Assembly: GCA_963739045.1 (NCBI GenBank)
Contig: CAVTYY010000001.1
Location: 930,001-994,000, forward strand
Origin: Halobacillus_B sp963739045
GTDB lineage: Bacteria; Bacillota; Bacilli; Bacillales; Halobacillaceae
Reading direction: 5' to 3'
Length of the DNA stretch: 64,000 nucleotides
Position numbers and translations under genes: made by a program. Of this stretch, positions 27,312 through 35,772 are shown piece after piece. Each line of letters begins with the position of its first letter. The stretch's first letter is position 1. Under the pieces are notes generated by a model. It had not been told where the DNA came from and ran no database searches. It was given only the letters and a program-made list of their open reading frames with translations.

Positions 27312-28772
27312 GTGTTAACCAATTACAAAGTGGGAGAATACTTTGATGAAATGATCGGAAAAAGTGGAGAGCCCAGGAATCATTATCAATGGTTCTATCA
27401 GCTTGTCCACCAATTCTCAGAACAGGAACTAAAGGAAAAACACGAAACGGCACAGTTAAGCTTCCTGCGCCAGGGAATTACATTTACCGTTTATAACAAT
27501 ACAGGCAGTACTGAACGAACAATGCCATTTGACTTTGTGCCCATTATTATTCCCGATACCAAGTGGGAAAAAGTGAAAAAAGGCATGAAGCAGCGCATGT
27601 CCGCTCTGAATCATTTTCTGTCTGACGTTTACCATGAGCAGAATATTGTGAAGGATGGCATCGTGCCCGCTGAGCTGATTGAGCAGAATCCTTATTATTA
27701 TCATAAACAGGTGGGCGGAGTAGATATCCCGTTAGACAACCATATCTTTCTTGCGGGGATAGATTTAATCAAGGATGAAAATGGGGACTATCGGGTCCTG
27801 GAAGATAATTTGCGAAATCCATCCGGGATGTCCTATGTATTTCAAAATCGCTATGTGATGAGACAAGTCTATCCTGAGTTGTTTTTTCAGCATTCGATCG
27901 AAACCCTCGAACAACAATTTTCAGAGCTTCACCAGGCCGTGATCAGCCACGTGCCTCTAAATGCCAACCCTTCTAAGCCGCCGGCAGCGGTACTCCTCAC
28001 ACCGGGAATGTACAATTCTGCTTATTATGACCATGTATTTCTAGCTCAGCAAATGGGGATTGAACTGGTGGAAGGACGCGACTTAGTTGTGAAAGAAGAT
28101 ATCGTCTACATGAAAACCATTCGGGGCTTAAAACGGGTGGATATTATTTACAGAAGGATTGATGATGATTTTCTTGATCCAGAAGCTTTCCGTCCCGACT
28201 CCGCGCTTGGGGTTTCAGGACTCCTGAATGCTTATCGTAAAGGAAATGTATCGATTTTGAATGGCATTGGTAACGGAGTAGCTGATGATAAAGCGATGTA
28301 TGCCTATGTCCCCGATATGATTCGTTACTACTTAGATGAAGAACCCATCATACCTAATGTGGAAACGTACTTCCTGAGAGACCCGGAACAAATGGAATAC
28401 GTGCTGGAGCATTTAGATAAATTAGTAGTGAAGAATGTAGGTGCATCAGGGGGGTATGACATGTTGATTGGCCCTCATGCGGAAGAAAGTGAGCGTGAAC
28501 TATTCAGGAAAAAAATTATCGAGAATCCGTCGCAGTATATAGCTCAGCCCACCATTAAGCTATCACGTGCCCCTGCATACCAGGAGGGGAGATTTTATCC
28601 ATGTCACGTCGACCTTCGTGTATTCGTTATGAATGGCGAAACGACCCATGTCCTGCCTGGAGGCTTGTCACGAGTAGCCTTGAAAGAAGGATCGCTTGTT
28701 GTGAACTCTTCTCAGGGCGGCGGAGGAAAAGATACATGGATTCTTGCGGAAGGAGGCCAAGACAATGCTTAG
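27312..28772 (+). CDS. Circularly permuted ATP-grasp protein (DUF404/DUF407)
   Basis: 486-aa member of the circularly permuted ATP-grasp family, cytoplasmic. Conserved stretches include GVDIPLDNHIFLAG, the LEDNLRNPSGMSY block, KNVGASGGYDM and the C-terminal GGLSRVALKEGSLVVNSSQGGGGKD. Family analysis predicts a carboxylate-amine ligase making a peptide or small amide. GTG 27312 after AGGAGAGGAGAG. Its last eight bases overlap the alpha-E gene, and a transglutaminase gene follows, the conserved trio for this family. The substrate has not been shown for this group as far as I know. Confidence 0.88.
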   Translation: MLTNYKVGEYFDEMIGKSGEPRNHYQWFYQLVHQFSEQELKEKHETAQLSFLRQGITFTVYNNTGSTERTMPFDFVPIIIPDTKWEKVKKGMKQRMSALNHFLSDVYHEQNIVKDGIVPAELIEQNPYYYHKQVGGVDIPLDNHIFLAGIDLIKDENGDYRVLEDNLRNPSGMSYVFQNRYVMRQVYPELFFQHSIETLEQQFSELHQAVISHVPLNANPSKPPAAVLLTPGMYNSAYYDHVFLAQQMGIELVEGRDLVVKEDIVYMKTIRGLKRVDIIYRRIDDDFLDPEAFRPDSALGVSGLLNAYRKGNVSILNGIGNGVADDKAMYAYVPDMIRYYLDEEPIIPNVETYFLRDPEQMEYVLEHLDKLVVKNVGASGGYDMLIGPHAEESERELFRKKIIENPSQYIAQPTIKLSRAPAYQEGRFYPCHVDLRVFVMNGETTHVLPGGLSRVALKEGSLVVNSSQGGGGKDTWILAEGGQDNA

Positions 28773-29727
28773 TCGAGTTGCTGATTCTCTTTATTGGATG
28801 TCCCGAAATATTGAACGAGCCGAAAACAATGCAAGGGCCCTCAGCGTCCAGCTGGTAAATATGCTGGAAGCTTCGGATCAGGATATGCTGGATCGCGATT
28901 GGGAAGAAGTGCTGGAGATTTCGGCATCTGCTGAGGATTACTATAACCGTTATGAACGGTTGGACCGGGATACTATGATCCACTATTTAACAATTAGTCC
29001 GGTTAACTTGAATTCTTTAGCCAGCAGTATGAAATATGCCCGTGATAATGCCCGATCTACAAGAGAAATTATTCCGGACGAACTATGGCAGAGCTTAAAT
29101 AAATTTCATTTGGAGCAGAAAGGCTGGGAGGAACAGACGTTTACCATCCAGCATACTCAAGGGTATTTAAAGAATCTAATCACGGCCTCTATGACGGCTC
29201 AGGGAATTATTGAGTCTTCAATGACGCGAGGGAACCCTTATACTTTTATAAAAATCGGTAAATGGCTCGAGCGTGCGGAGAAAACGGCACGAATTCTGAA
29301 CGTCATTTGTGAAAAACACAGGAAAACCACCCCCGGAGGAACTCATAGCTTTTACTATTGGCTGACCGGCCTGCAAGTTCTAAACGGTTATGATGCTTAT
29401 ATTAAAGAGAATCCTCCAACGATGGACGCGAAACCGGTGCTGCGATTTTTAATTGACGAACCTGCATTTCCGCGCTCCATCCGTTACTGTATGGACCACG
29501 TGCTAAGCGCTGTTCATAAATTGGAAGGAGGGAAAATTTCTAACTATTCTGAGGACTTGTTTCAAATGCTTGCGACGATCGAAGAAGAGCTGGGACGGAC
29601 CAATATTGAAGAAATGGATATGGAAGAATTAATGAATTTTCTCGATCATTTTCAAGATCGCTGCTATGCGATAAGCCGCTTGTTTACAGAAACCTATTAT
29701 TTAGTTGAGCCGGTGCATGTCCCATGA
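28765..29727 (+). CDS. Alpha-E domain protein (DUF403)
   Basis: 320-aa all-helical protein starting MLSRVADSLYWMSRNIERAE, the family hallmark, with a second ARSTREIIPDELW motif. Role unknown; it always travels with the circularly permuted ATP-grasp and is predicted to assist it. Start: ATG 28765 with AAGGAGG eight bases upstream and inside the preceding gene, so translation is coupled. An upstream in-frame start at 28744 is rejected because it includes that ribosome site. Confidence 0.88.
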   Translation: MLSRVADSLYWMSRNIERAENNARALSVQLVNMLEASDQDMLDRDWEEVLEISASAEDYYNRYERLDRDTMIHYLTISPVNLNSLASSMKYARDNARSTREIIPDELWQSLNKFHLEQKGWEEQTFTIQHTQGYLKNLITASMTAQGIIESSMTRGNPYTFIKIGKWLERAEKTARILNVICEKHRKTTPGGTHSFYYWLTGLQVLNGYDAYIKENPPTMDAKPVLRFLIDEPAFPRSIRYCMDHVLSAVHKLEGGKISNYSEDLFQMLATIEEELGRTNIEEMDMEELMNFLDHFQDRCYAISRLFTETYYLVEPVHVP

Positions 29728-29753
29728 CACTGCAGCTCTAGGGGGATTTTACG

Positions 29754-30605
29754 GTGAAATACCAAATTGAACATACCAATACTTTCTTCTATGAAAAACC
29801 TGTAGATCAGAGTATGAATCATATTAGGCTGAAACCAAGTACCGATGAATGTCAGCGACTACTGCTTTATCGGACAGAAATTAAGCCAAACTCCATGACA
29901 AAAGAACACATCGATTTATGGGGGAATCATGTGGAAACTTTTTTCATTCCTCAAAAGCATGAGCATCTTTCGGTGAAAACAATTTCAACAGTAAGCATTC
30001 AAAAGAGTCCGTTTATTCGAATGATTCGCTGTAATGACGAAATGAGATCAATTTTTCATTCAGAACTGTTCCACAATCATTATCTAGCTTATTTAAATGA
30101 AACGCCTTACACGTTTATGTACAAGGAGCAGTTAGAGGAAATCCACAACCTTATCGGCAGTTCTGATGATCCAATCCAATTTGCGCTCGATTTAATGGCG
30201 TACATTAACCAATCGATCCTTTATGATGGCATTGCAACTCAGGTAAATACGAAGGCCTTTGAAGCTTGGCCGATAAAAGCCGGAGTGTGCCAGGATTATG
30301 CTCATATTATGATAGCTATCCTGCGATCTGCAGGCATTCCTGCCAGGTACGTGAGTGGATACTTGTATGTAGGAGAAGATTCTGCTTTGATTGGTGATGC
30401 AGCCACACATGCCTGGGTGGAAATGATGGTCCCGGGAATTGGCTGGGTTGGTCTCGATCCTACGAATAATGTAGAGGCCCTCGAGCATCATATTCGAATT
30501 GGCACAGGCAGAGATTATGCAGACGTAAGTCCTTTGCAGGGCGTGTATCGTGGAGGCGGTCAAAACTTAGACGTGAAAGTAAGTGTAACGCTCCTGGATC
30601 AGTAA
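29754..30605 (+). CDS. Transglutaminase-like cysteine peptidase family protein
   Basis: 283-aa protein with the bacterial transglutaminase N-terminal beta region (about 1-85) and a transglutaminase-like core. Triad: Cys179 (GVCQDYAH), His219 (ATHAWVEMM) and Asp235 (GLDPTN). No signal peptide, so cytoplasmic. GTG 29754 follows AGGGGGA, 26 bases after the alpha-E gene, closing the three-gene operon. It could cleave or transfer the product of the ATP-grasp ligase; this is inference from gene order. Confidence 0.88.
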   Translation: MKYQIEHTNTFFYEKPVDQSMNHIRLKPSTDECQRLLLYRTEIKPNSMTKEHIDLWGNHVETFFIPQKHEHLSVKTISTVSIQKSPFIRMIRCNDEMRSIFHSELFHNHYLAYLNETPYTFMYKEQLEEIHNLIGSSDDPIQFALDLMAYINQSILYDGIATQVNTKAFEAWPIKAGVCQDYAHIMIAILRSAGIPARYVSGYLYVGEDSALIGDAATHAWVEMMVPGIGWVGLDPTNNVEALEHHIRIGTGRDYADVSPLQGVYRGGGQNLDVKVSVTLLDQ

Positions 30606-30683
30606 TGAGGTTATCTTAACGGTACGGTGTCAAAACGGAGAACGTTCAAGGACGAAACGCTACTTTCTTATATCGCTAAATGC

Positions 30684-30724
30684 AGAAAACCCGAACCATT
30701 GTGAATCTGTGGTTCGGGTTTTCT
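30684..30724. terminator. Terminator after the ATP-grasp operon (ACCCGAACCA type)
   Basis: AGAAAACCCGAACCA pairs with TGGTTCGGGTTTTCT, a 15-bp perfect stem. Nearly the same hairpin ends the genes at 40118 and 57315. It also faces brnQ from the other side. Confidence 0.9.
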
Positions 30725-30770
30725 GATGAATAAATTGCTTTCGTTCTGGCACGTTATACATTAATTTTCA

Positions 30771-32090
30771 CTAGTTTTGATAACTTTCAGATGTTTTGGT
30801 CTGTAATTTAATCAAATGATAGAGACCGCCAGCAAGCGCTCCAGCTAAAGCAGGAACCATCCAGCTTAAATTTAAATCAAAGAAAGGAAGCTGGCTGATC
30901 CAAGGTGTCGCGAAAGCTAAGTTCACTCCCACAGCATTTAATCCATCATACAGGCTTACGATCGAGGTGAGTATAATTGCTCCCCGGTAGACATAAGGTG
31001 AATGATGAAAGAAGCGGCTGATAAAGGTCAGGATGATCAGCACAATGGCGATAGGATACACAAATACCAGGACAGGCACAGAATAAGCAATTATCTGATT
31101 AAGTCCTATATTTGCTATACCGAAGCTGAGCAGCGTAATCACCATAACCACTGTTTTATAGGATAGCTTAGAAATGCGCTGAGAGAAAAACTGTCCACAG
31201 GCGACCGTTAAACCTACACAGGTAGTGAAACAAGCGAGAGCTACAATAATGCCCAATAATAAAGTACCGAGATCACCATAGATGATTTTAGCGGCAGCTG
31301 ATAAAATGGCACTTCCATTATCATAACTTCCTTCAGTGGCCATTTTCGCCCCAATCCAGCCGATGGCTACATACACGCCGGTGAGACCGACAGCTGTCAC
31401 TAAACCAGCTTGCAGCGTCTTGATTGTTAACTTTTTTTGATCATGGACACCGCGGTCTCGGAAGGAGGTAACGACAATAATTCCGAATGCTAAAGCACCA
31501 ATAGCGTCCATAGTTAAGTAGCCTTCAATAAAACCTGCGAAGAATGGCTGGGCCTGGTATTTTTCGCTTGGCGGCTGAATCGGTCCGTCTAGTAAGAAGA
31601 AGCTTCCCGCCACCAGTCCTATAATAGCGATAAATAGAGCAGGTGTTAACCATTGACCGATACGGTCGATTAATTTAGATGGATTTAAGCTGACCCAATA
31701 AACCATTGCAAAGAAGATCACAGTAAATAGAAACAGTGTCCATGAAGAGGGACTGCTGACCCATGGAACGGCTCCCATTTCATACGCGACATTCGCAGCA
31801 CGGGGAATTCCAAAGAAGGGACCAATGGCTAAATAGATGACCGACGTGAAAATAATTCCAAACTTAGGGTGAACCCGTCCGGCTAATTCAATTGCTCCAT
31901 TTCGAAAAAAGGAAATACCTGCGACAGTGATCACAGGAATCCCGACACCGGTGAGAACAAAACCGGCAATAGCCAAGAAATAGGAGCTCCCGGCTTCCAT
32001 ACCGAGGGAAACAGGGTAGATTAGATTGCCAGCTCCAAAAAACAGCGCAAACAGTGTAAAGCCAATAAATAACGTATCTCTAAACTTCAT
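30771..32090 (-). CDS. brnQ: Branched-chain amino acid permease BrnQ
   Basis: 439-aa LIVCS-family transporter with about twelve membrane segments. The N terminus MKFRDTLFIGFTLFALFFGAG and the following NLIYP are typical of BrnQ, which imports Leu, Ile and Val with Na+ or H+. Start: ATG 32090 with AGGAGG eight bases before; an in-frame ATG at 32156 would run through the poly-T of a hairpin and is rejected. Expression may be governed by the leader described at 32136-32245. Monocistronic. Confidence 0.92.
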   Translation of the reverse strand: MKFRDTLFIGFTLFALFFGAGNLIYPVSLGMEAGSSYFLAIAGFVLTGVGIPVITVAGISFFRNGAIELAGRVHPKFGIIFTSVIYLAIGPFFGIPRAANVAYEMGAVPWVSSPSSWTLFLFTVIFFAMVYWVSLNPSKLIDRIGQWLTPALFIAIIGLVAGSFFLLDGPIQPPSEKYQAQPFFAGFIEGYLTMDAIGALAFGIIVVTSFRDRGVHDQKKLTIKTLQAGLVTAVGLTGVYVAIGWIGAKMATEGSYDNGSAILSAAAKIIYGDLGTLLLGIIVALACFTTCVGLTVACGQFFSQRISKLSYKTVVMVITLLSFGIANIGLNQIIAYSVPVLVFVYPIAIVLIILTFISRFFHHSPYVYRGAIILTSIVSLYDGLNAVGVNLAFATPWISQLPFFDLNLSWMVPALAGALAGGLYHLIKLQTKTSESYQN

Positions 32091-32135
32091 AGGTGCTCCT
32101 CCTCTGTAGATGTATTTATTCGTAATTATTTGCGT

Positions 32136-32163
32136 AAAAAAAGCCATCCTGGCCAAGGATGAA
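32136..32163 (-). promoter_or_regulatory. Attenuator-like terminator in the brnQ leader
   Basis: On the minus strand CATCC-TTGGCCA-GGATG is followed by GC and seven T, between a good promoter and the brnQ ribosome site. No gene upstream on this strand needs ending. TTCATC at its foot (32163-32158) can instead pair with GATGAA (32203-32198) in the leader, a possible antiterminator. Confidence 0.5.
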
Positions 32164-32202
32164 CTATATAGTAACGTTTAATTTGTAAACGGATTGTTTC
32201 AT
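32164..32202 (-). other. Possible 12-aa leader peptide of brnQ
   Basis: ATG 32202 opens a frame reading MKQSVYKLNVTI and stopping at 32164, directly before the terminator hairpin. Four of twelve residues are Val, Leu or Ile, the substrates of BrnQ. There is no good ribosome binding site in front, so translation is uncertain. Confidence 0.25.
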
Positions 32203-32216
32203 CTGCAACGCCGTAA

Positions 32217-32245
32217 ATACTATCAATGTCAAAAAATTATGTCAA
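32217..32245 (-). promoter_or_regulatory. Putative sigma-A promoter of brnQ
   Basis: TTGACA (32245-32240) and TAGTAT (32222-32217) with a 17-base spacer on the minus strand. The expected transcript has a leader of about 115 bases. Confidence 0.65.
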
Positions 32246-32411
32246 TCAATATTTTTAATTCGGCTGGGTTTGGAATTTTTTACAATGAAGAAAGCGTTCT
32301 CTTTCTGAGAGCAGATGTTCATCTCAGAACAAGATAGTTTACAGGAGGGGAGGGGGAATATAAAATATGTATATCATTTGATACGCAAGCCTTAAACAAG
32401 GGAGACTACAC

Positions 32412-34274
32412 ATGATTGATTCGCTTTTGCTTCAATTTATGATTATTGGAACACTGGGGATCGGTTCCCAATGGCTTGCCTGGAGATTTCGTCTGCCTGC
32501 CATAGTGATTATGTCCATTGCAGGGCTGCTTGCCGGACCTGTATTTGGACTGATGAACCCGGAACATGATTTCGGTGGATTATATGAACCGATTATATCT
32601 CTTGCAGTAGCTGTTATTCTTTTTGAAGGCAGTCTTAATTTAGATTTTAAAGAAGTACGGGGGCTTGGACGTCCCGTTTTTCGAATCGTTACGTTTGGTG
32701 CTTTTTTAGGATGGATCTTTGGAGCTTTAGCCGCTCACTATGTAGCTGGGCTGAGTTGGGCTGTTGCCTTTGTTATTGGCGGACTGTTTATCGTTACAGG
32801 TCCCACGGTTATCCTGCCGCTCCTGCGTCAGGCTAAACTTAAACCAAGACCGGCGAAGATCCTTAAATGGGAAGGAATTATTGTGGATCCGGTCGGTGCT
32901 TTACTGGCTGTGTTCGCTTTCGAAATTATAAAGTTCCTGCTAGGTCATGACAGCAATCCGACTCAGCTGTTATCCTTCCTGCTTGCCTCTATTTTTGCGG
33001 TCATTCTTGGCTGGGCCTGTGGGAAAGGAGTAGGCTGGATGTTCGAAACGGGGTATGTTCCGGAGTTTTTGAAATCTCCCGTTGTCTTCACGGTCGTGAT
33101 TGCCTGCTTTACTATAGCCGATGAAATCACTCATGAAACAGGATTGCTTTCTGTTACAGCCATGGGAATGACGTTAGCGAATATGCATATCTCATCCATT
33201 GATGATATGAGACATTTCAAAGAAAATATCTCGCTATTATTAATTTCCACTATATTCATTATGCTGACGGCTTCTTTAACTCAGGAAACCCTGCTGCAAA
33301 TCTTCCATTTTCGTATTATAGGATTTGTATTGTTGATGCTGTTCATTGTCAGGCCGCTATCTATCTTCCTGTCTACCTGGAGGACCGATTTAACGAAAGC
33401 GGAAAAGCTGCTGGTCGGCTGGATTGCCCCTCGCGGCATAGTTGCTCTGACCGTTGCCAGCTATTTCGCCAGCGTGTTTGGAGAGGCTGGATTTGATGAT
33501 GCAAATATCCTAATCTCGTTAACTTTTGCACTGGTTTTTACTACAGTTGTTGCTCATGGATTCTCTATTGGCTGGCTTTCCAAGAAGCTCGGACTGTCTA
33601 ACGAAGGACCTCCCGGCGTCATTATTGCTGGTGGCAGCCAGTTCGCAACGAGACTTGCGAAAACGTTCGAGGAATTGAAAGTACCTGTCCTCGTTTCCGA
33701 TTCTTCCTGGGAGCGGCTGACCCGGGTGAGATCAGCTGGAGTTAAAACCTATCATGGAGAAATCTTGTCCGAACAAACGGAGTACTATTTAGATATGACG
33801 CCTTATGAGTATCTGATTGCAGCGACAGAATTGGATTCTTATAATGCGCTAGTCTGCACCACCTTTGTACCAGAGTTCGGCCGGAATAATCTCTTCCAGC
33901 TCACCTTGAGTAATCGTGAAGGAGATAACTTAGAAGGTCTCGTTCATACCATAGGAGGGCGGGTTCTCTTTAAAGAGGGCGTCTCTCTGGAAAGATTGAA
34001 CGAGATGGTGGAGCACGGGTATGTGTTTAGAAAAACGAATATTACCGAGCAATACGGATTTGAAAAGTATTTAGAGAATATTGATGAAAGTGCCGTGCTA
34101 GTATGCATTAAAAAACCGTCCGGAAATATTCAGTTCTTTAGTGAAGACGGTGACTCCAGAGCTGAACCCTCTGATGTAGTCGTGGCACTTACGCCCCCTA
34201 GTAAAGAATTTGAGAAAATTCAAGAGAAGCTGGAAGAACAGCGGAATGGGCAGAAAGATAAGAATGATGCGTAA
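32412..34274 (+). CDS. CPA-type Na+(K+)/H+ antiporter with C-terminal regulatory domain
   Basis: 620-aa protein. About twelve to thirteen membrane helices (to about residue 395) form an Na+/H+ exchanger domain of the CPA1/NhaP type, with ILFEGSLNLDFKEVRG, TGPTVILPLLRQ and WEGIIVDPVGALLAV near the expected ion site. A soluble part resembling a TrkA-N/RCK fold (from about 400, GVIIAGGSQFATRLAKTFEE) follows and probably senses nucleotides or ions. It exports Na+ or K+ against H+ for pH and salt homeostasis. ATG 32412; the ribosome site GGGAG lies at 32400-32404. Single gene with a 3'-UTR module behind it. Confidence 0.85.
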   Translation: MIDSLLLQFMIIGTLGIGSQWLAWRFRLPAIVIMSIAGLLAGPVFGLMNPEHDFGGLYEPIISLAVAVILFEGSLNLDFKEVRGLGRPVFRIVTFGAFLGWIFGALAAHYVAGLSWAVAFVIGGLFIVTGPTVILPLLRQAKLKPRPAKILKWEGIIVDPVGALLAVFAFEIIKFLLGHDSNPTQLLSFLLASIFAVILGWACGKGVGWMFETGYVPEFLKSPVVFTVVIACFTIADEITHETGLLSVTAMGMTLANMHISSIDDMRHFKENISLLLISTIFIMLTASLTQETLLQIFHFRIIGFVLLMLFIVRPLSIFLSTWRTDLTKAEKLLVGWIAPRGIVALTVASYFASVFGEAGFDDANILISLTFALVFTTVVAHGFSIGWLSKKLGLSNEGPPGVIIAGGSQFATRLAKTFEELKVPVLVSDSSWERLTRVRSAGVKTYHGEILSEQTEYYLDMTPYEYLIAATELDSYNALVCTTFVPEFGRNNLFQLTLSNREGDNLEGLVHTIGGRVLFKEGVSLERLNEMVEHGYVFRKTNITEQYGFEKYLENIDESAVLVCIKKPSGNIQFFSEDGDSRAEPSDVVVALTPPSKEFEKIQEKLEEQRNGQKDKNDA

Positions 34275-34293
34275 CAAGCTGCCATAACTAAAG

Positions 34294-34379
34294 ACTGGGA
34301 AGAAGTCTTTTAATCATTAATAAATCCGAACGCTGATGAAATGTTACCTACATTATTTCATCAGCGTTCGGATTTTTTT
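34294..34379 (+). terminator. 3'-UTR box plus terminator after the antiporter gene
   Basis: GACTGGGAAGAAGTCTTTTA is followed by AAATCCGAACGCTGATGAAA and its complementary arm, then T7. The CGCTG/CAGCG pair is a compensated change relative to CGATG/CATCG in other copies. Confidence 0.88.
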
Positions 34380-34407
34380 GTCTTGTATGATTAGCAAGTT
34401 TAGAAAA

Positions 34408-34587
34408 TTATTTTGCTTTAGCCAGCTGTTGTTTTAAGTCTTTGAGTTCTTTTTCCATTCGGTCCAGCTGCTTCTCAGCGTTCTGGACATTGGCACCGTT
34501 TGCCTCAAGTTTATCCAAGTCCCCCTGAATCCGGATGTAATCAGCTTTCAGAAATGTGATTTGATCTTCAATTTCACTTTTGTTCAT
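34408..34587 (-). CDS. Small coiled-coil protein, SE1832 family
   Basis: 59-aa, highly charged helical protein (MNKSEIEDQITFLKADYIRI...) with a heptad-like pattern to the C terminus. It resembles the SE1832 family of short Firmicute proteins of unknown function. Start: ATG 34587, nine bases after AAAGGAG; two in-frame starts further up lie too close to it. Divergent from the acetyltransferase gene; it faces the antiporter terminator. Confidence 0.75.
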   Translation of the reverse strand: MNKSEIEDQITFLKADYIRIQGDLDKLEANGANVQNAEKQLDRMEKELKDLKQQLAKAK

Positions 34588-34666
34588 CTTCATCACTCCT
34601 TTCTTCTATTGTAGAAGACCTGTCAAGTAAGTATAATAGTAGTAATTTTTAACAGGAGGGTAAAGG

Positions 34667-35512
34667 ATGAAGATAAAGAGTTTTCAAGATCCATCACAGT
34701 TTGCACAAGAAGCTGCGCCTTTATTAATCGCTCATGAAGCAGAAAATAATCTTCCTTTAGGAATTTTGCACCAGTTACAGGAGGACCCTTCAGCTGCGGT
34801 AGATGTGTCTATGCTGGTTCTGTATGACGAAGAGGAACGACCGGTATACTTGACGCTGAGAACGCCGCCGCACTTATGGATCCTTCCTTCTGTTGCATCG
34901 GTAACCCGGCAGCAAGTCCGGTTTTTAACAGAGTATTTACGAACGGAGGCGCTTGAAGTCCCGGGAATTCTCGGGGAAGAGAATTCCGTCCATTGGTTTC
35001 TCGAAAGGTGGAATGAACTAACTGGACAGGAGGCTGAGCTGCAAATGCATCAGGGCATTTATCGATTAGATGCGCTTAAAGAGATACGGAAAGGGGAAGG
35101 GGAATTGGTCCTCGCAGAAAGCGCCCAGCAAGAGCTGGTTGCCGGCTGGCTGAAGCAATTCTCTATTGAAACGAATACACCTATACACGAGGATAGTCGG
35201 CAGCAGGCGAAAGATATGATTGATGCCCAGCGAGTGTATTTATGGAAGAAGGGAGAAGAATTTGTTTCCATGGTCTGTCGTGCCCGTACCACTCCCCATG
35301 GTGCGACAGTGAACGGAGTGTTTACCCCGGACCATTTTAAGAAGCAAGGATATGCCAGTCATGCCGTTTGGCAGTTATCGAACCAATTGCTGAGAGAAGG
35401 ATTTTCGTTCTGCGCACTCTATACGGATCTAGCAAACCCTACTTCTAATTCAATTTATAAGAAAATTGGCTACCAATGGATTGGCAGTTCGAAAGTCTAT
35501 CATTTTAATTGA
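34667..35512 (+). CDS. GNAT family N-acetyltransferase
   Basis: 281-aa protein. The C-terminal half (about 140-281) has the GNAT core, with the acetyl-CoA loop in the region VFTPDHFKKQGYASHAVWQL and a closing strand SNSIYKKIGYQWIGSS. The N-terminal half resembles the domain found in a group of Bacillus two-part acetyltransferases. Acceptor unknown. ATG 34667 after AACAGGAGGG. Followed by a terminator. Confidence 0.8.
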   Translation: MKIKSFQDPSQFAQEAAPLLIAHEAENNLPLGILHQLQEDPSAAVDVSMLVLYDEEERPVYLTLRTPPHLWILPSVASVTRQQVRFLTEYLRTEALEVPGILGEENSVHWFLERWNELTGQEAELQMHQGIYRLDALKEIRKGEGELVLAESAQQELVAGWLKQFSIETNTPIHEDSRQQAKDMIDAQRVYLWKKGEEFVSMVCRARTTPHGATVNGVFTPDHFKKQGYASHAVWQLSNQLLREGFSFCALYTDLANPTSNSIYKKIGYQWIGSSKVYHFN

Positions 35513-35597
35513 TTGCAATTATTGAAAAATATTACATTATTTAATCCGATTGGGAATTATATAGAGAAATTGGAGGAAAATAAACATATAGACAGTT

Positions 35598-35628
35598 AAA
35601 GCGATCATACATACATGATCGCTTTCTT
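35598..35628. terminator. Terminator after the GNAT gene
   Basis: AAAGCGATCAT pairs with ATGATCGCTTT around ACATAC. The T run is short (TTTCTT). Confidence 0.75.
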
Positions 35629-35772
35629 AGTTTACCTCACTATAGAATTTACATAAATGTTACAAAATATTCGGAGTAATCGGGTTTGGTCTGTTCGCCT
35701 GTTGTTCGGTATGATAATAGTAACTGGGCCTTCGTACTTATTCCCGCGCTCATTAAAGGAGGTAACAAACAT

